NCBI GenBank assembly: GCA_045535465.1
Contig: JAZSLS010000143.1
Span: 1 to 6,416 of the forward strand
Direction of reading: 5' to 3'
Length of the DNA: 6,416 nt
From: SIG636 sp045535465
GTDB taxonomy: Bacteria; Bacillota; Clostridia; Oscillospirales; CAG-382
In this document: positions 1 through 6,187 of the stretch, one piece after another
Layout of the letters: the number at the start of each line of letters is the position of its first letter
Position numbering within the stretch: the first letter of the stretch is position 1
Translations under genes and position numbers: made by a program
The notes under the pieces: model-generated
Database searches by the model: none
The model's input: the letters and a program-made list of their open reading frames with translations, nothing else
Told to the model about the DNA's origin: nothing

Positions 1-7
1 TGATATA

Positions 8-22
8 CAAGGCTTCGCCTTG
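8..22. repeat. Short hairpin, CAAGGC-TTC-GCCTTG
   Basis: A perfect 6-bp inverted repeat (8-13 with 17-22) with a 3-nt loop, preceded by TGATATA and followed by ATTTGTTTT. The T-rich tail makes it a possible weak terminator for a gene left of the window. The layout TGATATACAA-hairpin-TTGAT also resembles the unit of tandem hairpin repeats found between clostridial genes, so the window may start at the edge of such an array. That link is from memory and cannot be confirmed here. The right arm overlaps the -35 box of the promoter at 20-48. Confidence 0.5.
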
Positions 23-48
23 ATTTGTTTTCGGGAACGTAGTATAAT
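20..48 (+). promoter_or_regulatory. Sigma-A-type promoter, TTGATT-N17-TATAAT
   Basis: The -35 box is TTGATT (20-25) and the -10 box is a perfect TATAAT (43-48), with the optimal 17-nt spacer. Transcription would start near 55. It serves the short unit that ends at the terminator 216-256, not the main operon, unless that terminator is read through. The -10 lies in the loop of a TTTCGGG/CCCGAAA inverted repeat, so the promoter may be controlled by a repressor or by DNA structure. Confidence 0.65.
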
Positions 49-58
49 TAACCCGAAA
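29..58. promoter_or_regulatory. Operator-like inverted repeat around the -10 box
   Basis: Perfect 7-bp arms TTTCGGG (29-35) and CCCGAAA (52-58) are separated by 16 nt, giving a dyad centred at 43.5, right at the TATAAT box. Such a placement is typical of a repressor operator. Alternatively, the left arm lies upstream of the probable transcription start, so this is unlikely to act as an RNA hairpin in its own transcript. The regulator is unknown and no candidate is encoded in the window. Confidence 0.4.
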
Positions 59-256
59 GGAGTGTTTGTATGTAGAAAGAATATTTGCTGATACATTCTG
101 AACAGCCGGCAACAGAAATAGAACTGCTTTGCCAAAATATAAAAGTTTCATCAAGCACACTGCTTTTGGTCGTTTTTACCCCTACTTACGCTACTTTTAG
201 TTACTCTTTCGCAACAAAAGACCGCTTTTGTTTACCAATACAAAAGTGGTCTTTTT
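55..256 (+). other. Short transcription unit with start-stop ATG-TAG; small RNA or decayed gene
   Basis: The unit is bounded by a strong promoter (20-48) and a strong terminator (216-256). It has a good ribosome binding site, AAAGGAG (56-62), 7 nt before an ATG at 70-72, but the next codon is TAG (73-75). After the TAG the same frame stays open for 60 codons to a TGA at 256, while the two other frames close by about position 101. It could be a small gene killed by a nonsense mutation, a minimal start-stop ORF on a regulatory RNA, or a chance arrangement. The open frame runs through the terminator stem, which argues against its far end being a real protein. A TTG-started 11-codon frame (66-101) is also possible but its spacing is poor. 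Confidence 0.4.
216..256 (+). terminator. Bidirectional rho-independent terminator
   Basis: A 16-bp stem (216-231 with 240-255) has a single G-U pair and an 8-nt loop TTACCAAT. The left arm starts with AAAA and the right arm ends in a TTTTT run (252-256), so it can terminate in both directions. It insulates the upstream short unit from the promoter at 347-376. Confidence 0.88.
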
Positions 257-346
257 GAATGCTGTTTACCTACTGCTAATGATGTGGGTCGGCCTGATGT
301 TTTTTGGCAAACTTAGTTTTTTGCGTCTGTTTTTCGACAAAATCTC
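257..346. other. AT-rich spacer without recognised function
   Basis: This stretch lies between the terminator and the operon promoter. It has several T-runs but no hairpin or gene that I can support. A TTG-started hydrophobic frame passes through it (228-437), but that frame starts inside the terminator, has no ribosome binding site, runs across the next promoter and overlaps the start of the zinc-ribbon gene, so it is not called. Confidence 0.5.
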
Positions 347-376
347 TTTACACAAAGATATGACTTGTGATATAAT
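347..376 (+). promoter_or_regulatory. Main operon promoter, TTTACA-N18-TGnTATAAT
   Basis: The -35 box is TTTACA (347-352) and the -10 box is a perfect TATAAT (371-376), with an 18-nt spacer. TG at 368-369, one base before the -10, forms an extended -10 element. The start would be near 383, giving a leader of about 47 nt before the ATG at 430. No inverted repeat flanks it, so strong, possibly constitutive sigma-A transcription is expected. Confidence 0.75.
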
Positions 377-429
377 GACTATAACTAAAAGTTTGTTTAC
401 GTATATCTCAAAGGGGCGAGTGGTGCAAG

Positions 430-2124
430 ATGTTTAAACAACAGTGTATAAACTGCAACAATAGATGGGAAGACGGCACAAAACGGGATTTTTGCCCCTT
501 TTGCGGCTTTGCTTTGGTGTGCAACGGCGTTGATATGACCACACCCGAAGGGGTGCTTACTCGTATTTTTGGCGAGTTTGGGTACAGCGTCCTTGGTAAC
601 GAGGAGCTTTCCTTGGCGTTGTTTGAAAAATATGCCCCTACTATGAAGCAGGAAAAGCGCTTTTTGGCTTTAGTTATAAAATCGGGCGTGTATACAGACC
701 TTTTAAGGGTTAATCCCCTTAATTCCGTGGAGAAAAATAAGGCCGCCAAAACGGCGGTAGACAAGCTGGTGGAGGAGGATTTTTTAAATCCCCAATGGGT
801 AAAAAGGTCTATTCACTGGCTGCTGAAATCTCTTTGGGCAGACCAAGATGGCAATACGGTAAGCATTCCCGTTTCAATTGACAGCGAAATAAACGCCGTT
901 TTTCTTGAAGCGGAGGCGGCGTATAAGGCTAACAGCTTCAGCAAAGCGGCAGAGCTGTATCGCAGCGCTGCAGACAGCGGCAACGCAGGGGCTATGTGCG
1001 GTCTTGGCAATTGCTACTATTTTGGCAGAGGCGTGGAGCAAAGCTATCCACAGGCGGTACGTATGTACTCCCTTGCGGCAGAGTCGGGGGATGCGGAGGC
1101 GGAATACACTTTGGGTCAATGCTATTGCGACGGCACAGGTGTTGAAAGCAACATCGCTACTGCGGTGCTGTACTTTAAAAAAGCGGCAGAAAAGGGACAC
1201 GCAAAAGCGCAGTACGTTTTGGCAAAATGTTATTCCGAAGGCTTTGGGGTGGGAATTGACCCCGACCAAGGCGTAAAATATATGCAAATGGCGGCAGACC
1301 AGGGCTATGCGGAGGCTCAGTACGAGCTGGGCGTTTGCTACGGTATGGGTATGGGCGTAAACACCAGCGAGCAGGAGGCTGAAAAGTGGATAGAAAAGGC
1401 ATCTGCTCAGGGCTACGCTGAGCCGGATTTTGAAACTCCTACCAAGGTGGTAATAAGCGAAGAGCCCGTGGAAGAGGAGCCTGTGGCGGAAGAAGCTGCG
1501 GCTGTGGACGCCCCCGAGGATGAGGCTGACGCAACCTTAAGCTTCGAGGAAAGGGAACTGGCGGAAGCGAAAGCGGCAGCAGATGCTTTGGACTACGACA
1601 AAGCCTACGAAATATATCGCAGCTTGGCAAATACGGGGTCGGTACCTGCTCATTACCATTTAGGCAACTGCTATCTTTACGGCTTGGGCGTTGCTCAAAG
1701 CGACGACAATGCGATAGAATACTATAGGTTTGCTGCGGAAAGAGGCGACCATCTTGCTCAGTGCGAGCTGGGCAGGTGCTATCTTTACGGCTGGGGCTCT
1801 ACCCAAAATTATACTGCGGCGGTATCGTGGTTTTTAAAAGCGGCGGAGCAAAATAATGCGGAGGCTCAGCACGAGCTGGGCAACTGCGCCCTTTACGGCT
1901 ACGGTGTGCCTCAAAGCGACGCCAAGGCGGTTGAATGGTATCTAAAAGCGGCTATGCAAAACCACGGGCGTGCTCAGTACAGGCTGGGCAGCTGTTATAT
2001 GCGCGGCGTAGGCGTTTCAAAAAGCTATATCGAGGCGGCAAGATGGTTTAAAGAAGCCATAAATAACGGCGTTGACTGTCAAAGCAAGCTTGATAAATGC
2101 CTTGAAAGAATAGACAAAGCTTAA
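430..2124 (+). CDS. Zinc-ribbon protein with two blocks of Sel1 repeats
   Basis: This 564-aa soluble protein has no signal peptide or membrane segment. A zinc ribbon opens it (C6-x2-C9 and C22-x2-C25), followed by a unique region (about 35-150). Block one has four Sel1 repeats after a TPR-like helix pair (155-185); their LG/LA markers fall at 192, 228, 264 and 300, exactly 36 residues apart. An acidic Glu/Ala linker (337-370) leads to block two with the same plan: a TPR-like start near 375 and LG markers at 411, 447, 483 and 519. Sel1 repeats are alpha-helical scaffolds for protein-protein contacts, so an adaptor or sensor role beside the downstream kinase is likely but inferred. ATG 430 is the only credible start: the zinc ribbon needs it and no upstream in-frame start exists. 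The ribosome site is unusual, AAAGGGG at 410-416 being 13 nt away, with a weaker GAGTGG nearer. It is the first gene after the promoter at 347-376. Confidence 0.9.
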   Translation: MFKQQCINCNNRWEDGTKRDFCPFCGFALVCNGVDMTTPEGVLTRIFGEFGYSVLGNEELSLALFEKYAPTMKQEKRFLALVIKSGVYTDLLRVNPLNSVEKNKAAKTAVDKLVEEDFLNPQWVKRSIHWLLKSLWADQDGNTVSIPVSIDSEINAVFLEAEAAYKANSFSKAAELYRSAADSGNAGAMCGLGNCYYFGRGVEQSYPQAVRMYSLAAESGDAEAEYTLGQCYCDGTGVESNIATAVLYFKKAAEKGHAKAQYVLAKCYSEGFGVGIDPDQGVKYMQMAADQGYAEAQYELGVCYGMGMGVNTSEQEAEKWIEKASAQGYAEPDFETPTKVVISEEPVEEEPVAEEAAAVDAPEDEADATLSFEERELAEAKAAADALDYDKAYEIYRSLANTGSVPAHYHLGNCYLYGLGVAQSDDNAIEYYRFAAERGDHLAQCELGRCYLYGWGSTQNYTAAVSWFLKAAEQNNAEAQHELGNCALYGYGVPQSDAKAVEWYLKAAMQNHGRAQYRLGSCYMRGVGVSKSYIEAARWFKEAINNGVDCQSKLDKCLERIDKA

Positions 2125-2130
2125 ATAAAA

Positions 2131-2151
2131 CCGTGGAGCCTTAGCCCACGG
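2131..2151 (+). promoter_or_regulatory. Intergenic hairpin just before the kinase ribosome site
   Basis: CCGTGG (2131-2136) pairs with CCACGG (2146-2151). Two more G-C pairs can form inside it (2138-2139 with 2144-2145) if A2137 is bulged, leaving a CTTA loop. No T-run follows, so it is not a standard terminator. It ends directly at the purine-rich ribosome site of the kinase gene, so it could tune translation, stabilise the upstream message end, or be a processing point between the two genes. Confidence 0.5.
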
Positions 2152-2166
2152 GGAAAGGGTGTGCGT

Positions 2167-4683
2167 ATGGCGGAAAGAACAATATACCGTGGGCTTAAAG
2201 AAAACGACGCACTTGTTTTGCATTCCTTTGGACGCAACACCTTGTTTAATATAAAGGAGATAAGAGGTCAGGGTGGAAGCTGTATTGCCTACACGGTGGA
2301 GTTTGAAGAAAACGGAACACCTCATAAGGGTATACTTAAGGAGTTTTTTCCTGCCTTTTTGGTGGATGAAAATTTTGTTCGCAAAAAGCAGGAGATAGAC
2401 GTACCGCTTCATCATATATCCCGTTTTACCAACGAAAAAAATACCTTTGAGGACACCTATCGCAACATTAACAAATATCTTACCGTAAATTCCCGCGCCG
2501 CTAACTATCACCCCACCTTTTTAGGGCTTTACTACGGTAACGGTACGGTATACAGCCTTGCAGCTTACAGCTATGGGGAAAGTATGGCAAAATACAAACC
2601 GCATAGTCTTGCGGCTTTGCTTAAGATAATGCTTTCCGTTTCCAAGGGTGTGGCACAGTATCACGATGCGGGCTATTTGCACCTTGACATAAAACCAAAA
2701 AACATACTTATACTTGACGGTGTTACCGATTTGGTGGAGCTGTTTGACTACGACAGCTTTATGCCTATAAAAAGCTTTGCGGAAAGAACCGCAAAGACTG
2801 TTCCTACCCCCGGTGAGTATTACGTTCCGGAGCTGGAAACGGGCAATATTAGAGCCATCAATGAAAGCACCGACGTTTTTGAGCTGGGAGCTTTGCTTTT
2901 TATAAAGCTTTTCGGCAGAGCGCCTGTTCCTGCCGATATGAGCTATAACAGCGTGTACGATTTTGACTGCTTGCCCTTGATGAAAGGCGTTTCCCCAAAA
3001 GCAAGGCACAGCTTGGCAGCGCTTTTCGGTAAAAGCCTGCAGATAAGCGGTATAAGAAGATACAAGCAGGTAAAGGATTTTACCGCACATCTTGAAAGAC
3101 TTATACCTTTGGCGGAGGATTCCTCTCCTCGTCTTGCAAACCTTCCCGTGGGGGCACCCTCGGAATGCTTTGTGGGCAGGCGCAAGGAAGCGGAGGAGCT
3201 ACACAAAAAACTGGAAACCGACGGCTGTGTTTTTGTTGCGGGCCCTGAGGGCGTTGGCAAAACGGAGCTTGTTAAATATTATTGCAAATTGTATGGCGAC
3301 AAGTACCACACTATACAGTTTTGCTCCTACGAGGACAACCTGAGCAGCCTTGTGGCAACCCTTAAGGTGGAAAACGCCGAAGAGGACGATTACAGCCTTT
3401 TTAAGGATTTGGTAAGCTTAAAGCTTAAGCTGCTGGAGCAGAGCGGCAAGGGAACTCTTATTATAATAGACGGCTTTGATACCGCCGAGGATAGGCTGCT
3501 TTCAAAACTCCTTTCTCAGTGCGGGGTATCCTTTAAGGTGATATTTACAGGGCGTGCTTGTGTGGCAGAGTTCCCTTTGGATAAGACCTATCAACTTGAA
3601 CGACTTTCAGCAGAGCTTTGCGCAAAGCTTTTTCGTTTGCTTTACGGCAAGGATGACGAGGCGATACCCGATATAGCGGAGCTGCTTGACCGCAACACCC
3701 TTATGCTATCACTGCTTGCAAGGTCTGCCGCCGCTTTAGGCAAACCCTTGAGGGAGCTTTTGGGGCAGCTAAAGGAATACGGTAACAGCTTTGGTGGCTA
3801 CAAAAAGGGCGCTTACCCCGACTTGGGGCTTATGCTAAAGGCTGTTTTTGCCCATTGCGGCATCAATAGCGAGGAGCAATCCGTTTTAAAGGAGCTAAGC
3901 CTTGCAACGTCGCAAGGGGTGGAGCTTTCTTTGCTTATGGATGGGCGTGCCACCTTCTCCCTTGAGAAGCTTGTGCGTTGCGGCTTTATCTGCATAAACG
4001 GTGGGGTGCTGACTATGCATCCGCTTGTGTCGGAGCTTGTGGCGGAGGACGACGGCATAGAAAAAACTGAATATTACTACCGCCTTGCGGAAAGGCTGGA
4101 GGCGCTTTGCGTTCCTGTTGAGGGCGACGGTATGGTTGAGCTTATAAGGCGTTTTATAATGGCTTTACAGCTTGACCGCCGTTACGAAACGGAGTTTGAC
4201 GGACGTGCCGTTTCCATAAAGATACAGCTTGGGCGCTTGTGTCTTAAAATCGACCGTGAAAAAAAGGCAAGGCGTATTTTGGAGCAGGCAGAGGCAATAG
4301 GCGAAAGCAAGAAAATTGAGGGATATCTGCCCTACGTTTACTACTACATAGCCTGCCACGAAAAGGAGCACGACTCCTCCAACGAAGCTATAGAATACTA
4401 CGAAAAGTGTCGCATAAGCTGCTGCGACAGCCGTCTTTCAGTGTACTCACTCCTTGGTATAGGGGAGTGCCTTACGGAAAAAGGAGACAAGGCAGGGGCA
4501 GAGAGTGCATACTGCCAAGCTCTTGCGTTGGCAACGGAAGAAAGGCTAAAGGGGCTTATATACAAGGCGGCGTGTAAGCTGATAGGCGTATGCACCGTAA
4601 AAAAAGATTACCAAGGCGTAGCGCATTACCGTGCTTTGGCAGAAAACTACAAAGAGTACGGCAGTACTGAAACAGAGCTTTAA
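2167..4683 (+). CDS. Soluble protein kinase-STAND NTPase-TPR fusion
   Basis: An 838-aa multidomain protein. The kinase domain (about 25-315) has a Gly-rich loop GQGGSC (34-39), ATP lysine K58 in ILKEFFP, catalytic loop HLDIKPKNIL (172-181; D174, N179), metal-binding D194 in FDYD (in place of DFG), PE at 221-222 and the helix-F Asp D236. The HRD arginine is a Leu, so it is a non-RD kinase. A STAND/NB-ARC-like NTPase follows: FVGR (335-338), Walker A GPEGVGKT (359-366), Walker B LIIIDGFD (431-438), TGR (461-463) and an MHPL segment (617-620) like that of the winged-helix region in STAND proteins. TPR-like helices fill about 685-838. There is no membrane segment or PASTA domain, unlike PrkC. Known STAND proteins switch between ADP-closed and ATP-open states; a nucleotide-gated kinase sensing a ligand through the TPRs is inferred. 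ATG 2167 is preferred: AAAGGG (2154-2159) lies 7 nt before it, whereas the GTG at 2161 is only 1 nt away. Confidence 0.9.
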   Translation: MAERTIYRGLKENDALVLHSFGRNTLFNIKEIRGQGGSCIAYTVEFEENGTPHKGILKEFFPAFLVDENFVRKKQEIDVPLHHISRFTNEKNTFEDTYRNINKYLTVNSRAANYHPTFLGLYYGNGTVYSLAAYSYGESMAKYKPHSLAALLKIMLSVSKGVAQYHDAGYLHLDIKPKNILILDGVTDLVELFDYDSFMPIKSFAERTAKTVPTPGEYYVPELETGNIRAINESTDVFELGALLFIKLFGRAPVPADMSYNSVYDFDCLPLMKGVSPKARHSLAALFGKSLQISGIRRYKQVKDFTAHLERLIPLAEDSSPRLANLPVGAPSECFVGRRKEAEELHKKLETDGCVFVAGPEGVGKTELVKYYCKLYGDKYHTIQFCSYEDNLSSLVATLKVENAEEDDYSLFKDLVSLKLKLLEQSGKGTLIIIDGFDTAEDRLLSKLLSQCGVSFKVIFTGRACVAEFPLDKTYQLERLSAELCAKLFRLLYGKDDEAIPDIAELLDRNTLMLSLLARSAAALGKPLRELLGQLKEYGNSFGGYKKGAYPDLGLMLKAVFAHCGINSEEQSVLKELSLATSQGVELSLLMDGRATFSLEKLVRCGFICINGGVLTMHPLVSELVAEDDGIEKTEYYYRLAERLEALCVPVEGDGMVELIRRFIMALQLDRRYETEFDGRAVSIKIQLGRLCLKIDREKKARRILEQAEAIGESKKIEGYLPYVYYYIACHEKEHDSSNEAIEYYEKCRISCCDSRLSVYSLLGIGECLTEKGDKAGAESAYCQALALATEERLKGLIYKAACKLIGVCTVKKDYQGVAHYRALAENYKEYGSTETEL

Positions 4684-4688
4684 ATTTT

Positions 4689-4695
4689 GGGGAGG
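4689..4695 (+). promoter_or_regulatory. Ribosome binding site GGGGAGG (4689-4694 core) deciding the start of the third gene
   Basis: GGGGAGG lies immediately after the kinase stop and about 6-7 nt before the ATG at 4702. It would fall inside the coding frame if the in-frame TTG at 4687 were used, so it selects 4702 as the true start. It also shows that translation of gene three closely follows gene two. Confidence 0.8.
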
Positions 4696-4701
4696 TTATC
4701 T

Positions 4702-6159
4702 ATGGCAAACACCTTTAATGACGATTACACCTCGCACATAAGGATGAAAATGGAGGACTTTGAGCAGGTCATCTACGATATAGAGGATAAGCTTTTTACT
4801 CTTGGCGACAAGGAGTCAGAGATAATTGCCTACCTTAATGACAAAAAGTGTTCTATTTCCTTGGGGCTTATGCTAAGACGTTATCTTTGCGGTAAATTTG
4901 CAGATAATTACACCGAGGAGGCTGAAGGTATTACCTTTACGCTGGACGGAGGCAAGGTAATCACCGTTACCAACTACAGGCAAGAGGATTACGATATAAG
5001 CACGGGTAACGTTAGCGAGTTTGCGGATATATGCGTATATCTTAACGAAAAGTACAACAAGGGCTCCGACGGCAGACTGCTTCTTGATATAAAAAGGTCG
5101 GAGTTTGTAAGGCTTTTAAAGCTTACTACCGAGTGTACCCGTGCAAAGCTGTTTGAACTAAGCTTTGCTTTACATATGGATAGCGAGGAGCTTTCCAAGT
5201 TTTTGACCGATGCTCTTGCAGAACAGACCTATAATTTCAGAAAACCCGAGGAAATAGTGGCGTTTTACTGCCACACCCACGAGGAAGTGAACAATTATGC
5301 AGACTACCTGCGCATAATGACGGCTTGGCAAGAAAGGCTTAAGGGGCTTTCCCCAAGCAGCGTGCGTGAAAACTACACCTGGTATGCAAGACTTACTATG
5401 GAGGTTAGCATAAACACCGAGGACGAGCTTATGGCGTTTATGACAGAAAACGCCGCTAACTTTAACGGATACAGCGAAACCGCTTACAGGGAGTTTATGC
5501 AGCTTTATTCGGAGGCTTTGGAAAGGTCATCCATCCAGCAGCTTTCCGTATCCGGTGAAGAGTATTTGCATTACGAAAGCCGAGGAGAGGGACATATAGG
5601 CGAGATGGCAGAGCAGGTGAACAAGGCCATAAGCATAAATAAGGTAAGCAATACGGAGCAGCTTGCCAAGGTGCTTTTGGAGTTTATCCCTCGTGTATCT
5701 ACCAAAAAGGTGACCAAAAGCGGTAAAACCATAGTGGAAAACGATTTTACCACCATTTATAACGGAGAGGGCGGAAGCGGAAAGAAGAAGATAACCACCT
5801 CCTTGCCTAAGTCCATTACCGTTAACCTGCCTATGAAGGATAGGCTGGACGACCTTATAACAAGAAAAAAGCCCGTAGACAGAAAGGACCTTGTTTTCTT
5901 TAAGTTTTACGTGTTTTCAAGAGACCTTGAGGATAAGGGCGAATACAGCGCAGCAGACTATCGAGTGTTTATGGATGAGTGCAACGACCTTCTTGTTCGT
6001 TGCGGTATGTCAAGGCTGTATCCCGCAAACAGGTTTGAAAACCTTATACTTTTGTCCTTGGTATCCCAAAACCCCTTTGAGACCTTTGGCGACATTATAG
6101 AGGCATCCTTTGTGGAAAAGGGCTTTGACGAGGATGGCGCAATCGGCTTGAAATTTTAA
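4702..6159 (+). CDS. Uncharacterised 485-aa operon partner
   Basis: I cannot assign a function. The start ATG 4702 follows a strong ribosome site; the in-frame TTG at 4687 would absorb that site. No signal peptide or membrane segment is visible. The N-terminal part (about 1-290) is charged and probably mostly helical, with a short beta-like stretch ITFTLDGGKVITVT (77-90) and a conserved-looking RAKLFELSFALHM (147-159). A Lys/Gly-rich, probably flexible linker follows (about 333-372, including GEGGSGKKK at 355-363). A compact C-terminal domain (about 373-473) contains RKDLVFFKFYVFSRD (394-408) and a hydrophobic helix NLILLSLVSQNPF (447-459). It loosely recalls uncharacterised clostridial proteins, but I have no named family. 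It starts 18 nt after the kinase gene, so it is probably co-translated and may be a kinase substrate or effector; this is inferred. Confidence 0.85.
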   Translation: MANTFNDDYTSHIRMKMEDFEQVIYDIEDKLFTLGDKESEIIAYLNDKKCSISLGLMLRRYLCGKFADNYTEEAEGITFTLDGGKVITVTNYRQEDYDISTGNVSEFADICVYLNEKYNKGSDGRLLLDIKRSEFVRLLKLTTECTRAKLFELSFALHMDSEELSKFLTDALAEQTYNFRKPEEIVAFYCHTHEEVNNYADYLRIMTAWQERLKGLSPSSVRENYTWYARLTMEVSINTEDELMAFMTENAANFNGYSETAYREFMQLYSEALERSSIQQLSVSGEEYLHYESRGEGHIGEMAEQVNKAISINKVSNTEQLAKVLLEFIPRVSTKKVTKSGKTIVENDFTTIYNGEGGSGKKKITTSLPKSITVNLPMKDRLDDLITRKKPVDRKDLVFFKFYVFSRDLEDKGEYSAADYRVFMDECNDLLVRCGMSRLYPANRFENLILLSLVSQNPFETFGDIIEASFVEKGFDEDGAIGLKF

Positions 6160-6187
6160 AAGATTTTTACGTAAAAGGAGAAAAACT

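Noticed and set aside
132..169. CCAAAA/TTTTGG inverted repeat in the upstream unit
   Set aside because: Six AT-rich pairs across a 26-nt or longer loop are expected by chance; no riboswitch-like conserved core is seen.
228..437. 69-codon TTG-started hydrophobic frame on the + strand
   Set aside because: It begins inside the terminator stem, has no ribosome binding site, crosses the main promoter and overlaps the start of the zinc-ribbon gene.
905..1276. 123-codon frame inside the Sel1 gene, + strand
   Set aside because: It is an out-of-frame shadow of the repetitive Sel1 coding region; its composition is Arg/Ala-rich and no start signal is present.
2161..2166. GTG at 2161 as start of the kinase gene
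   Set aside because: The ribosome site AAAGGG would be only 1 nt away; ATG 2167 has normal 7-nt spacing.
2017..2511. 164-codon minus-strand frame across the gene 1/gene 2 junction
   Set aside because: It is antisense to two well-supported genes, with low-complexity hydrophobic/aromatic content and no recognisable domain.
2521..3090. 189-codon minus-strand frame inside the kinase region
   Set aside because: It is antisense to intact kinase motifs, so codon bias of the real gene explains its openness.
4687..4701. TTG at 4687 as start of the orphan gene
   Set aside because: It would place the strong GGGGAGG ribosome site within the coding region; ATG 4702 fits that site.
5764..5790. Walker A-like GEGGSGKKK in the orphan protein
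   Set aside because: The residue after GK is Lys, not Ser/Thr, there is no preceding beta-strand or Walker B, and it lies in a Gly/Lys linker.
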